31,455 bases of DNA from Vitrella brassicaformis. Lineage: Eukaryota; Sar; Vitrellaceae. The notes under the pieces are model-generated. The model did not search any database. It was not told the origin of the DNA and worked only from the letters and a program-made list of their open reading frames with translations. The DNA lies in assembly GCA_001179505.1 (NCBI GenBank), contig CDMY01000523.1, positions 1 through 31,455 of the forward strand, in the 5' to 3' direction. Of this stretch, positions 1 to 10,294 are shown in pieces (positions within the stretch are counted from its first letter, which is position 1; each line of letters starts with the position of its first letter). Position numbers and translations under genes: made by a program.

Positions 1-676
1 CCCTCTCTGTCTGTCTGTCTGTCTGTCTGTCATCTCTCCCCCGCCCCCCACTCATCAGCCGACACACTCATGGCAGCCAGACCGACCGACACGCAAAGCC
101 CCACAACACAACACAATACACTCTCATAAACACGACAGCCGTCAGTCCATCGATGCCGTCCACGCGGCAGAGAGACAGACAGTCAGTTCACTCACATCAG
201 CTCGTCGACTCATCGGCCGATCTCACAGCGGCAGCCGCTCGGCCGTCGTCCGGCTTTGTTCCAGCGAGTGAATCAGCACACCAACCACAGCTGACACACA
301 CACACAGACACAGACGTCATCGGCCGCCCCTCTCTGTGTGTCCGTCTGTGTGTCCCTCCCTCTCTGTGTGTCGATCGGTCTACCATTGCTCGCAGACACC
401 AAAGCCCATCATCAGACCGCCGCACACCGCCGCATAATGAGCTCTCGTGTTGCCCTGCTGTCGTCCGTCAGTCGACGACCGACACCCACACGCAAAAGGG
501 CCACGACAGAGAAACAAAGGGAGAGAGATGTCAGCTAAGGCCAGGCAGTCAGTACTTATTGGGCAGCAGGGGTCGGCGCATCGGCCGATCTTTCTTTTTT
601 CAGCACACATCATCCCCACCACTCAGTCACACCCACAGAGAGACAGACAGACAGACACACATGACTCACAGACAGG
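1..676. repeat. Duplicated non-coding block, copy 1
   Basis: This block is nearly identical to 10640-11344 over its whole length, beginning in a CTGT microsatellite and ending in CAGA/CACA-rich sequence. It lacks 45 bp present in the other copy: there, two ATGGCAGC direct repeats at 10705 and 10750 flank the extra segment, while here only one remains (70-77), as expected for a deletion between short direct repeats. Open frames across it are low-complexity and do not resemble proteins. I see no gene here. The copy is cut by the window edge. Confidence 0.85.
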
Positions 677-688
677 CAAACAGACAGA

Positions 689-718
<30 letters not shown>

Positions 719-719
<1 letters not shown>

Positions 720-1728
720 CCATTCCCTCGCCCGCCCCTCTGTGCGCATCTCTGTCGCCGCCCGGCAACCCTAAAGCACCAACACCCTTCACGGGCTGAC
801 GCTCTGGAGTTGCCAAGAAGTCGATGATGCCCACAGAGAGGGAAGCCAGATGTCTGTGTGTGTGTGTGTCGGTCTGTCTGTGAGCCGGCCGTGTGTGACG
901 GATGCATCGACGAGAGATCGACACACTCTCGCGGCCATGCGTAGCACATGACCACACTACAGGCAGACGGCCACCGCCACCCCCCACAGCGATTCCTTTG
1001 TGCAGCCAACCAGCCAATCCTCCCTCTCTGTCTGTCTGTCTGTCTGTCTGTCTGTCATCGCTCCCCCGCCCCCCACTCATCAGCCGACACACTCATGGCA
1101 GCACACGGCTGATGGGTGAGACGCCGAGGACCAATGACAATGGCAGCCAGACCGACCGACACGCAAAGCCCCACAACACAACACAGTGAGATCGACGCAC
1201 ATACGACCAAAAGGCGACATAGTGAGAGATTCAGTTCAGTTCAGTCAGCCCGTCCGTCGGCTCATCGGCCGATCTCTCTCCTTTCAGCACATATCATCGC
1301 CATCAGCGCGTCGAAGCCATCAGAGAGCCAAACAGACACTCACACACTGAGGACAGACAGACAGACATCTGTGTGTGTGAGTCCTGCCTGTGTCCCAATG
1401 TGTGTGTGTGCCCACCTCTCTCTGCGTACCAGTTGGTCGAGTGCAGTGTTGTCGCCAGGCACCGCCGCCCCGCCCCCGCCACACGACATCTGCAGCCCAC
1501 CACACACACAGACAGATGACCACCACCACCATCCCGTCATCGCAGCGCCATGCATCACCTGGCTGTCACCACCCGTCATGGCATCAATCGCCCCTGTGTG
1601 TTTTTCGGTGAAAGCGCCCGAGAACAGAGAATCGGAGGGAGGGAGAGAGGAAGGGGTGAGGGCAGATGACAGATCTCGTGCAGTGGGCCGTCACCGAGGG
1701 CTGACAACGGGGCGGGGCAGGGCGACCA
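719..1728. repeat. Composite repeat, copy A
   Basis: The order of parts is: a 90-bp GC-rich core (719-805); TG tract; a segment with a hairpin (CGAGAG 911-916 pairing with CTCTCG 926-931); a CTGT microsatellite (about 1024-1056); a segment starting ATGGCAGCC; and a pyrimidine-rich stretch with TG tracts to about 1600, then a purine-rich stretch. The same order recurs at 6474 and 12661 and, in part, at 10295. Copies differ mostly in microsatellite length and scattered substitutions. No protein-like frame is common to all copies. It may be a satellite-like or non-autonomous element, but I see no terminal repeats or target-site duplications. Confidence 0.8.
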
Positions 1729-1775
1729 GAGGGTATGAGGGGTCAAGGGTAGGGTTTGAAACCCTGAACCCCACG
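1729..1775. repeat. Telomere-like inverted motif, copy 1
   Basis: Degenerate AGGG/GGGT units run into the perfect inverted repeat AGGGTTTGAAACCCT and then CCCTGAACCCC. The units resemble the TTTAGGG-type telomere repeat in head-to-head orientation. The motif recurs at 7750-7796 and, more diverged, at 13722-13770. It could be an interstitial telomere relic, a promoter telo-box-like element, or simply part of the duplicated segment. Confidence 0.55.
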
Positions 1776-2060
1776 AGCTGAGCTGGGGGCCCCCACCAAA
1801 CCCCCAGCCTTTGCCGCGTTCCTTTCGCCTGTTTGTCTCTTCTGTCGTTTCAATGGTCTCACTGCGGAGCGGTTCATGTGATGAAAAAAGAAAATTAATT
1901 TGCGGAAGTCGGTGATCGAGTGACGATCGAATTGCCGTTTTTCTCAAAGCTCACACATTCGTTTGGCCATTTCGGTGCACGAGATTGTCCAGTGAGAGTC
2001 CAGAGGACCATCCAGTGAGAGAATGGAGAGAGGAAAAGCTTGTTCCTCCAGCTCGCACCG
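1776..2060. repeat. Duplicated TLDc 5'-flank block, orphan copy
   Basis: This sequence is strongly similar to 7797-8106, the block just upstream of the secreted TLDc gene. Shared landmarks include the CCCCCAGCC stretch, CACTGCGGAGCGGT, and the segment with GATCGAGTGACGATCGAATT. Here it is not followed by a TLDc exon, so it looks like an orphan copy of a gene-proximal region. Whether it retains promoter activity cannot be told from sequence. Confidence 0.75.
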
Positions 2061-2305
2061 CCCTCTTCCCTATTTTGGGCTTCGTCTGCGGCATGCTGCT
2101 GCTGCTTCGTCACTGCACACGAGGGGTCTTGAACTCAGGCACAACGACACACAGGCAGCAGGCAGATCTCGGCGGTAGAAGCGGATCTTGTTCAGGCAAC
2201 GGGAGCCGACCCGCTCCTCCAAACTCGGGAAGAGAGCGCCACTCGGAAGTCAATAGGACACAATCACGCCTCTATTCTCTTCTATCTGCTCGTCTGTTAC
2301 GTGTG

Positions 2306-2510
2306 GGATGGCGGGCCGCTGAGCTGACAGACAGCAAAGGTGAGAGGGAGGCCACACACTTACTGACCCATTCAGTCACCTCAATGCGTTGACCTTCTTT
2401 GTCTGTGAGCATCTCTCTCTCTGTGTGTTGTCGGCTCATCAGTCACTGCAGGCGTGTTGGTTCGGTGTTGGCGGCCTCCCCATCTGCCGCTGCTGCTGCT
2501 GGTGGTAGGC
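2306..2510 (+). pseudogene. Truncated 5' part of a RING-TLDc gene
   Basis: This segment matches 13909-14120, the 5' end of the RING-TLDc gene. It contains the same five-codon upstream ORF (2308-2322), the same 5'-UTR intron-like stretch (about 2340-2442, GT...AG) and the start of the first coding exon with its alanine-rich codons. The start codon has become TTG, homology stops after the alanine run, and a TAG follows in that frame near 2555. It lies directly upstream of the BTB-like gene, so the two may now form one transcription unit in which this is leader sequence. Truncation and start loss are visible; co-transcription is inferred. Confidence 0.65.
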
Positions 2511-2560
2511 CAAACATACTAAGAAGATCGAGCTGTCGCGAATAGCACGCCGAGCAAGGC

Positions 2561-2741
2561 GTACGCAGGAGTGGGCACCAGCACAAGCCTTCTGATCGTC
2601 CCCTGACTGCGAAAGAGATTGAGGAGCTGTGACTCTGCTGGTGCGGCGCATCTCCGTCGTGGTGTCCTCTGCTCTCGTCGAGGGTGCTGCCGTCGCCTCC
2701 TCGGTGTCTGCTGTCATCGTCCTGCTGCGGTGGCCGGTGTT
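2561..2741 (+). promoter_or_regulatory. Conserved 5' flank of the BTB-like gene
   Basis: About 180 bp before the start codon are shared with the segment before the second BTB-like copy (about 17822-18010). Shared stretches include GGAGTGGGCACCAGCACAAG and CTCGTCGAGGGTGCTGCCGT. This is the expected extent of a 5' UTR plus proximal promoter carried along in the duplication. No TATA box or other named motif is evident. Confidence 0.5.
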
Positions 2742-5012
2742 ATGGAGCCGTCTGTGAGTGTGCGGTTCGCTGGCGATGGGGAGGGCGATGCGCCCCTCGA
2801 GAGAAAGGAGGGCGTTCTGCGGCAATTGAAATACTTCACTCAGGTCAGATGCGACACACCAAACACGCCAGAGATGACAGACACGCGACATGGACACCAT
2901 GTGTGTCGTCTGTGTGTGTGCAGGTGATGGACGGTGAGTTTTCGGAGGGCCAGGAGCGTCAGGTGTGCATCGAGAAGATCAGCCGGCCCATCGGTGAGGT
3001 GGTGCTGCAGCAGGAGGTGGACATCGTCAAGTCGCTGACCAAGGACAATCTGCTCGACGCGATGACAGCTCTCGACTACCTCCAATTCGACGTCGACCGA
3101 ATCTTCACAACGGGCAGCAGTCAGAGCATCCTGTGGCGCATCCATCGCAAGGTGAGCATCGGCAAGAGAGAGACCTCAATCTCGTTCATGGCTCCACTGT
3201 CGGTGCCTTTCGGTCTCTGTCAGGTTGTGGGCGAGGGATGGCTTGCCGACCATCAGCTGGCCACCGGTCTGCTGGACGGCTTCAGCCGCTACCCCTTCAT
3301 GGCCCGATTCATCCACTGCCATCCCGACATCTGCGCTGCGCTGCGTCAGTGTCTGCGGAAGAAGCCTGACGTCATCAGCGAGCAGTGGAGCCGTCGTGAA
3401 ATGGGCGAGGACACTGACGCTACCAAGGCAGCGTTGAGCCTGGCGGCTAGCCTGGCCGACGCCATCTCGTATGACGCAATTGATGTGTCGCGTCAAGAGC
3501 TTGCCCGATTCATGAAATCAGTGAAAAACACGGCATCTCTCTCGACAGCCCATGGTAAGAAGGTCAACTGGCGGGAAGGCTAACATCAGTGACATCTGTA
3601 ATCTCTGTTGTGGTCGGTTTGGTGCCTTGTATGTCTGCAGCGGCTGTTTTCGAGTCGGACGAATTCTCATTGCCTTCTACGGCGACGGTGCGGCCCTTTG
3701 CCGGCGAGCATGAAGGACCCATCACATGTATGGGATTCCGCTTCAACGTGGTGGGGCTGCCGCCTCCTTACGCCCCCTGTGCACCCAACAACCTGCCGGC
3801 CAACGTTATCCGCGACAGCGATGCGAAGCTGACAGATCTGGCGGGCTGGCACGTCAACTTCCCGCGAGTCGTTTGCGGAGCCGACAGGGAGTCGTTTGTG
3901 TCGTGCTACGCGGCTGATTGCTACCTGCAGGTGGCTGGTCCTTACGGCAACTCCGATACCACCCGTCCCATGGTCCGATTGCACGAGAGCCCGACTCTGA
4001 GCTGCAATGCGATCCGAATGGGCGAGGAAGCGTCGGCTGGCGTCTCTGTCGGTCCATTTGGTTTGAGCCTGCTGGGAGGATCACTCTGGTTATGTGGCAA
4101 CGTCCCCATTCTTTCTGCCGATGCGCTGGCGCAGGAGGGGCTGGGGGATACTCGTCTGAGGGATATTCAGCTCAAGGTGACGGCTCGCCGGTTCCCTATG
4201 CGTGAACTGGCTCTCCACTACCTGCGGATGTGCGTCATCGAGGGCCGCTGTGAGGAGATCTCCATGATGGCCAGGCAAGTGGAAATGAGCACCTGCACAG
4301 AGACAGTACGTCTCTCACTCTCTCTCTCTCTCTCTGTGATCGTCTATGTGTGTGTAGGTCGATTCATCGTGAGGTCGCTGAGTACCTGCTCACCAGCATG
4401 GGGGGGGTGGGGGGGGTGGGGCGTCATCGCCTTCCACTGATGCTGTATTGGGCGGCGGCCATTGAGGGCCTCTCTCGGCATCGAGCTGAAGGTATTTCAT
4501 CCGGGCTGGAGCGTCACTTTGACATCAAGGATGTGCCGGCCGTCCTTCCTGTGGTGCCCAAGCTTTCATCAGCCATCCAGACGGCCTTCAAAGATACCGT
4601 AAAGAAGGCAGTCGACGCACACGATGAGGAGGCCTTCGACCAGCTCTACGACCAGCTCACCACTTGCAGCAAGAAGGTAAGCCAGCTCCACTGGTCTTTT
4701 CATCCCCTATCCCGGGCCCACTGTCGGTCTGTCTATGTCCATGTGGCTCTTGTCCGCGCAGGAGGCGGCCGAGCGGCATCGTCTCGCCGCCGAGAATGAA
4801 CGTCTTCGAAATGAGAACGCCCTGCTCAAGAAACAGGTCAGTTGGGTGTTTGTTCAGCCAGCTTGCATCAGTCATTGCCAGCGTGCCTGTGTGTCGTTCG
4901 TTCGCTGGTTTAGGAGTGTCGTGGGACAAAGCGGCCGCGGGATGAGATGGAGGGCCAGCCGCAGCAGCAGCGGCAGCAAGAGGGGGAAGCTGACCAGGAG
5001 ATGAAGTCATAG
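2742..5012 (+). CDS. BTB/POZ-like protein with C-terminal zipper, 595 aa
   Basis: Seven exons join in frame: 2742-2843, 2924-3151, 3224-3554, 3641-4274, 4358-4676, 4762-4836 and 4914-5012. Residues 5-90 look like a BTB/POZ fold: a strand-turn start (SVSVRF), a helix where the family has its exposed loop, and a closing helix DNLLDAMTALDYLQFDVD typical of BTB A4/A5 helices. Residues 110-430 are a large conserved region I do not recognise. Residues 435-535 are helical and acidic, residues 539-563 form a short heptad zipper (EAAERHRLAAENERLRNENA), and the tail has basic KRPRDE plus glutamine-rich sequence. BTB domains often dimerise or act as cullin-3 adaptors; neither role is shown here. The start is the first in-frame ATG, shared with the paralogue at 18011. 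Intron 4 uses a GC donor. The BTB call is from pattern only. Confidence 0.8.
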
Positions 5013-5939
5013 ATAGTAGGCGTCATCCATCCCTCCATCCATCCCTCCACGTGTGATGCGTGTCGTGACCAATTATCATTTTTGCCAGTTTGTTTTGTGT
5101 CGTGTCGTATCGACCGGTTGCTCCCTTGCCTCTGGCTGACTGCTTGGATAAGGTCGGACGGCTCGATTGATATTTATATCCATGCCGTCATGCCGGTCTG
5201 TTTGACCGTAGGCAGACCAGTGACAGAGAGTCAGCCAGCCAGCCAACCGGCTGATTCGTTTGGTACGGCGTGTGTACACACAAATGTATACATACGTCGG
5301 CGACAAGTATACATACAAACATACAAGCATACAAACGTACATACATACATACATCTACCAGCGGCCACGTGCGGTGCGCATTGTGAGCGATGATGAGTGT
5401 TGGCTTGCCTGCTGTCGTGGCTTGCCATGTCTTGCCTGCTTATTGCGTGGATGGGATCCATGAACAAGTGCATTCAGAGAGGTTCTTCTCTCTCCACTGC
5501 CTTGCCTGTTTGCTGGAAGCTCTATTCATACGCTCGGCATATGAATGAGTGCGGCGTATCCATCCATGCGTGCGTTGCTCGTGGATGTGCGTGTGACTGA
5601 CTGCAATGAATCCAACCCCTTGTCATTTATATGCAAAGGAGGACACTTGTCCGTGTATTCATGTGCTCACATTCGTGGATGTGTGTGGTTTTGTGGCTGC
5701 AGTGAATGGATAAATACGGTTTCACTTCAGAGAAAGGTCACACTCATGCAAACATGTACCGGAAGCCATCCGTCATGATGCGATTCAATGCATCCACCCA
5801 TGGACACGCACGAAGAGATTCACCTATGCACTCCAGCCAGCGGCCCACCGATGGCTCTCATTTCGTCGGTCCTGTCTGTTTTTCTGTCTGTCTTTGCGAA
5901 GGAGGGAAGCGGAGAGAAGACAAGACACCTTACGTCTGC
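5013..5939. other. Intergenic, microsatellite-bearing
   Basis: No gene is supported here. It contains CCAT/CCCT tracts (5028-5050), a CATA/ACATA-rich tract (about 5277-5355) and repeated short words such as GTGGATGTGCGTG near 5580 and 5680. The first part is presumably the 3' UTR and terminator region of the BTB-like gene. Frames shorter than 105 codons cross it but are low complexity. Confidence 0.7.
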
Positions 5940-6420
5940 TGACTGCCCACACCAGTCAGCGCCCCCTAATGCAGCGGCCGTGCAAGCCACTCAGTCAATC
6001 ATGAGCCACACACATCACCGAGTTACTCACACCGTCAGTAGTCGGCTTTGACCACACCAAAGGCAGCTCTCTGTTACTTTCCCTTGTGTGTGTATGTGTG
6101 TGTCTGTCGGCCGCTCGATAACCATCACACACAGAGAGTGATAATCAACACTCACTGTGCGAGGACACCGAGGACAGCAGACAGACAGCCAGCACAGCAC
6201 ACACGCAGGCAGCACCAAACAATGCGTCTCCGTCCCATCTCTCCCTCTCCCCGCCACTCACACAGCGAAAGGCACATAAAGGCCGAGATACGTAAGAGCG
6301 AGGCACACACAGATCGTTTTATCCATCCATCCAGTGTGTGGAGTGAAAGCCTCACATGGCTCACGAGTGTGTCCATCACGACACACTGGCAGGCAGGCAA
6401 AGAAACAGGCAAACACATCG
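5940..6420. repeat. Non-coding repeat block, copy 1
   Basis: This block matches 9740-10260 almost throughout, from the segment with GCCACTCAGTCAATCA through TG tracts, the CAGACAGCCAGCACAGCACA stretch and the CACACTGGCAGGCAGGCAAA stretch. A shorter, more diverged copy lies around 16165-16320. No coding signal is seen. In both full copies it leads straight into the 90-bp core of the composite repeat, so the two travel as one larger unit. Confidence 0.8.
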
Positions 6421-6473
6421 CTCTCTCTCTCTCATTGCGTGTGTGTGATGGGTAAGCAGTCGTGTGTGTGTGT

Positions 6474-7749
6474 CCATTCCCTCGCCCGCCCCTCTGTGCG
6501 CATCTCTGTCACCGCCCGGCAACCCCAAAGCACCAACACCCTTCATGGGCTGACGCTCTGGCGTTGACGGCGGGAGACAAAGATGCCCACAGAGAGAGGG
6601 GGGGACACACACGAGGAAAACCAATACATGGTACCAGATACAAGACATCATAGAGAGGTCAGTCTCTCTCTCATCCACTCGACAGGCGGAGAGCTTTCCG
6701 TGGCGCTGGGTGGCTTTTTGAGTGTCTGTCCAGCTCTCTGGGTGGAAACTTCAGCCACCTTGCCGGCCGAAGCACCAGCTTGTCGCCGCACCTTGTAGGG
6801 CGGTGCCGACAAAAAACAGTGGCGAAGACTCTCTCTCTCTCTCTCTGTCTCCCTCTGAGGCAGACAGATCAGTGTGAGAGTGTGTGTGTCGGGCTGTCTG
6901 TCTGTCTGCCGGCCGTGTGTGACGGATGCATCGACGAGAGATCAACACACTCTCGCGAGCAACCATCACACCCCACCGATCAACAGACAGACGGCCACTG
7001 CCACTTCACACAGCGATTCCTTTGTGCAGCTAGCCAATCCTCCCTCTCTGTCTGTCTGTCTGTCTGTCTGTCTGTCATCTCTCCCCCGCCCCCCACTCAT
7101 CGGCCGACACACTCATGGCAGCTGACGGCTGAAGAGTAGAAGGTCGCTGAGTTATGACAACGGCAGCCAGACCGACCGACACGCAAAGCTCCACAACACA
7201 ACACAGTGAGATCGACGCACATACGACCAAAAGGCGACACAGTGAGGGATTCAGTTCAGTTCAGTCAGCCCGTCCGTCGGCTCATCGGCCGATCTCTCTC
7301 CCTCCAGCACATATCATCGCCATCAGCGCGGCGAAGCCATCAGAGAGCCACTCAGACACTCACACACTGAGGACACACAAACAGACAGACATTTGTGTGT
7401 GAGTCCTGCCTGTGTCCCAGTGTGTGTGTGTGTGCCCACCTCTCTCTGCGTACCAGTTGGTCGAGTGCAGTGTTGTCGCCAGGCACCGCAGCCCCGCACC
7501 GCCACACGACATCTGCAGCCCACCACACACACAGACAGATGACAACCACCACCATCCCGTCATCGCAGCGCCACGCATCCCCTCGGCGTGTCACGCACCC
7601 GTCATGTGCATCAGTCGCCCCGTGTGTGTCGGTGCGAGCGCACGAGAACAGAGAACCGGAGGGAGGGAGACAGGGAGGGAGGGCAGATGACAGATCTCGT
7701 GCAGTGGGCTGTCAGGATGGCTGCCGACAAGGGGCGGGGCAGGGCGGCC
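6474..7749. repeat. Composite repeat, copy B
   Basis: This has the same part order as copy A at 719: core (6474-6562), TG tract, hairpin segment (CGAGAG 6935-6940, CTCTCG 6950-6955), CTGT microsatellite (about 7047-7077), and the downstream pyrimidine- and purine-rich segments. Between core and hairpin it has about 250 bp (6600-6850) not seen in copy A. It ends at the telomere-like motif and then the TLDc 5' flank. Confidence 0.8.
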
Positions 7750-7796
7750 AGAGGGTTTGAGGGGTCAAGGGTAGGGTTTGAAACCCTGAACCCCAC
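7750..7796. repeat. Telomere-like inverted motif, copy 2
   Basis: AGGG/GGGT units are followed by the same perfect inverted repeat AGGGTTTGAAACCCT and CCCTGAACCCC as at 1729-1775. It sits about 640 bp upstream of the secreted TLDc start codon. Confidence 0.55.
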
Positions 7797-8435
7797 GGGC
7801 TGCCAGCTCCCATGAAAGGCCCCCACCAGACCCCCAGCCTTTGCAGCACTCTTTTTGCCTGTTTGTCTCGTCTGTCGTGTCAATGGTCTCACTGCGGAGC
7901 GGTCAATGTGAAGAAATCAGAAGACGAATTTGCGGAAGTCGGTGATCGAGTGACGATCGAATTGCCGTTTTTCTCGAAGCTGACACATTCATTTCGCCTT
8001 TTCGGTGCACGAGATTGTCCAGTGAGAGTCAGAGGACCATTGCGTGAGAGAATGGGAGGGCTGAGAGAGGAAAAGCTTGTTCCTCCAGCTCGCAGCGCCC
8101 TTCTCCAAGGAGCGTCAATGGGGAGAGCTTTACAAGAAGTCTGAGTGGAGAGATCTGCAACGAGAGCACCCGAGCGATGAGCCCCGGAGGGAGAGAGTGT
8201 GTCTGATCTCTCCTCCCTGATCTCACCCACCGCTGGCTTGTTCATCACCTGCACCGCCAGGTATCACAATACGCACCGCTTTCTTCTGTGCAGCTTCGGT
8301 CAGCTGTGGACCTTGGCAACTGAGGGCAGCCGCTGCTTCCAATCTGCGCTGACGCTGCCTGCCTGTGGCATTTGCGGTGAGAGCTTAAGGGGGCTGGGCT
8401 CTCGAACAGTTTGAGCGGAGAGATCTAGCTACCCG
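7797..8435 (+). promoter_or_regulatory. 5' flank of the secreted TLDc gene
   Basis: The first 310 bp are duplicated at 1776-2060; the remainder is unique in the window. The conserved part may hold the promoter and the rest the leader. No TATA box or other defined motif is evident, and no 5'-UTR intron can be assigned confidently. Confidence 0.4.
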
Positions 8436-9321
8436 ATGGCACAGCTCTCCACGTGTGGTGCGCTGCTGATGATGACTCTCAGCTTGACGTGTGTTGGCGC
8501 GGAGGGACAGCAGGTGCACACGGAGGCCATCGATCCATTCCTTCGATGCTCTGATGTTCATGGCTGGTTTGTGTGTTCCAGGTGAATTTGCGTCGAGTGC
8601 AGGTGTCCCCTCCTGGCAACACGTCGCTGTCTGCCGCAGAGCATGAGGGGCTGCTCGACTTGATGGGCAATGACAATGGCACAAAACTCAACTCAGTATA
8701 CCGGTAGGCAATCACACACACACACACACACACACCAGAGAGAGAGAGAGAGAGAGAGAGAGATGTGTGGGTGTGTGGGTGTGTGTGTGGCGTAGGACGT
8801 CTGTGCATGGCACCACCTACGATGATCTGCTGGACAGTGTGGGCGACGCAGAGCCTCTCGTGTTTGTCATCAGAAAGGACCAGTACGTCTTCGGCGCCTT
8901 CATCAATTGTGGTCTGGAGCTGCCCGACGACCCCACCGACTACAACGGGTACGACTGTGACCTGTGGCATTTCTCGCTGGCCGGCCACTTCCCCGAGCCC
9001 ACCAAGATCGAGATCAGCCGAGTTTCTCAGCGGGTGCGGGTGGCGGGGAGGGAGGGGACTTTGCTTCTGGATGCGAAAGTGATGATCGGTCGGTACCTGT
9101 TGTTGGGTGTCGACGAGGACAGTGGCCGGCCAGCTGCCGACATCCGCAGCTGCTATCAGTTCACCTGGCAGCGCAACCTGCCTGCGGGCTATACGGGGGC
9201 GAGGGATAATGATGGCGGTACGGGGGTGAGGAATAGCGATGGCGATGCTTTTCTGGGCGGGTCGGCGTATTTCCATGCGGATGAGATTGAGGTGCTTCAC
9301 GTGATGGGGAATAGTCGGTGA
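8436..9321 (+). CDS. Secreted TLDc-domain protein, 241 aa
   Basis: Three exons join in frame: 8436-8513, 8582-8703 and 8796-9321. Residues 1-22 look like a signal peptide: a polar start, the hydrophobic core ALLMMTLSLTCV, then GA before a likely cleavage site. Residues 27-66 are a linker with two N-glycosylation sequons (NTS, NGT). Residues 64-240 are a TLDc domain: it opens YRTSVHGTTYDDLL, contains the hallmark YVFGAF (about residue 96), and ends with the ADEIEVLHV segment typical of the domain's last strand. Known TLDc proteins (OXR1, NCOA7, mEAK7) are cytosolic or membrane-associated, protect against oxidative stress and bind the V-ATPase, so a secretory copy is unusual. Intron 2 holds CA and GA microsatellites. 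The 5' exon is the least certain part; the TLDc exon is firm. Confidence 0.8.
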
Positions 9322-9739
9322 GGAAGGGGAAATGTTTCGATTTGGCGTGCGATGAGATGAGTGCTTTACGGAGGTCCGATTGGCTTTTGTGTGCCTCACG
9401 TAAACACACCTAGTGCATGCCGCATGGGGTGTGACAGAGGGGATAAGACGATTTGGGGGGAAATGCAGTTACTTCATTTGTTCAAGTCGCTGCATTGTGG
9501 TGTGTGTGGTGTGTGGATATAATGGGATGGACTGACTGGCTGAATGGTTTGACGGCACCACAAGAGGGTATGCACATCAATCCCCTTTGTCCGTCAGTGG
9601 ACTCGCCATGCAAAGCTCATCACATCTGTGTGTCGATGTCTTGCCCACCCGTCCCTCATCGAACACAGCCACTCATTCACTCACCCATACAACACACCCC
9701 ACACACATCCATCTCTGTGTGTGAGAGTCTCATCTCATT
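9322..9739. other. Intergenic
   Basis: This is the 3' flank of the TLDc gene. I see no gene, only TG-rich and CACA-rich short tracts before the repeat block begins. Confidence 0.6.
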
Positions 9740-10294
9740 GTCTGTGTGCTCACTGCCCACACCACTCAGCGCCCCTCAACGCAGCGGACATGTCAGCCAC
9801 TCAGTCAATCAATCAAAAGCTACACACATCACCAAGTAACTCACACCGTCAGTAGTCGGCCAGCCATCGATGGAATGAGTGACCACACTAAAAGCAGCTC
9901 TCTGTTACTTTCCTGTGTGTGTGTGTGTGTGTGCCTGTCAGCCGTTCGATAACCATCACACACAGAGTGATAATCAACACTCAATGTGCGAGAAGACTCT
10001 AAGACAGCAGACAGCCAGCACAGCACACACGCAGGCAGCACCAAACAAGTGTCTCCGTCCCATCTCTCCCTCTCCCCGCCACTCACACAGCGAAAGGCAC
10101 AGATCGTTCCATCCATCCATCCATCCATTGTGTGTGCGTATCGACAAATCGATAAATGGAGTGAAAAGCCTCACATGACTCACAAGTGTGTCCATCACGA
10201 CACACTGGCAGGCAGGCAAAGAAACAGGCAAACACATCGCGCTCTCTCTCTCTCTCATCGCGTGTGTGAGATGGGTCAGCAGTCGTGTGTGTGT
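9740..10294. repeat. Non-coding repeat block, copy 2
   Basis: This matches 5940-6420 in order and sequence. Differences are mainly indels in TG, CCAT and CTCT tracts and short insertions, such as the CCAT run near 10110-10130. No coding signal is seen. Confidence 0.8.

Noticed and set aside
1021-1056. CRISPR-like or regularly spaced array in the repeat copies
   Set aside because: The short tandem units are plain CTGT microsatellites without spacers, and the genome is eukaryotic.
1116-1781. 221-codon plus-strand open frame across composite repeat copy A
   Set aside because: It translates microsatellite and repeat DNA into His/Thr/Ser-rich low complexity, has equivalents broken in the other repeat copies, and has no domain.
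8479-9399. 306-codon minus-strand open frame
   Set aside because: It is antisense to the TLDc exon, whose plus-strand reading is clearly the real one; the frame is a by-product of GC-rich codon use.
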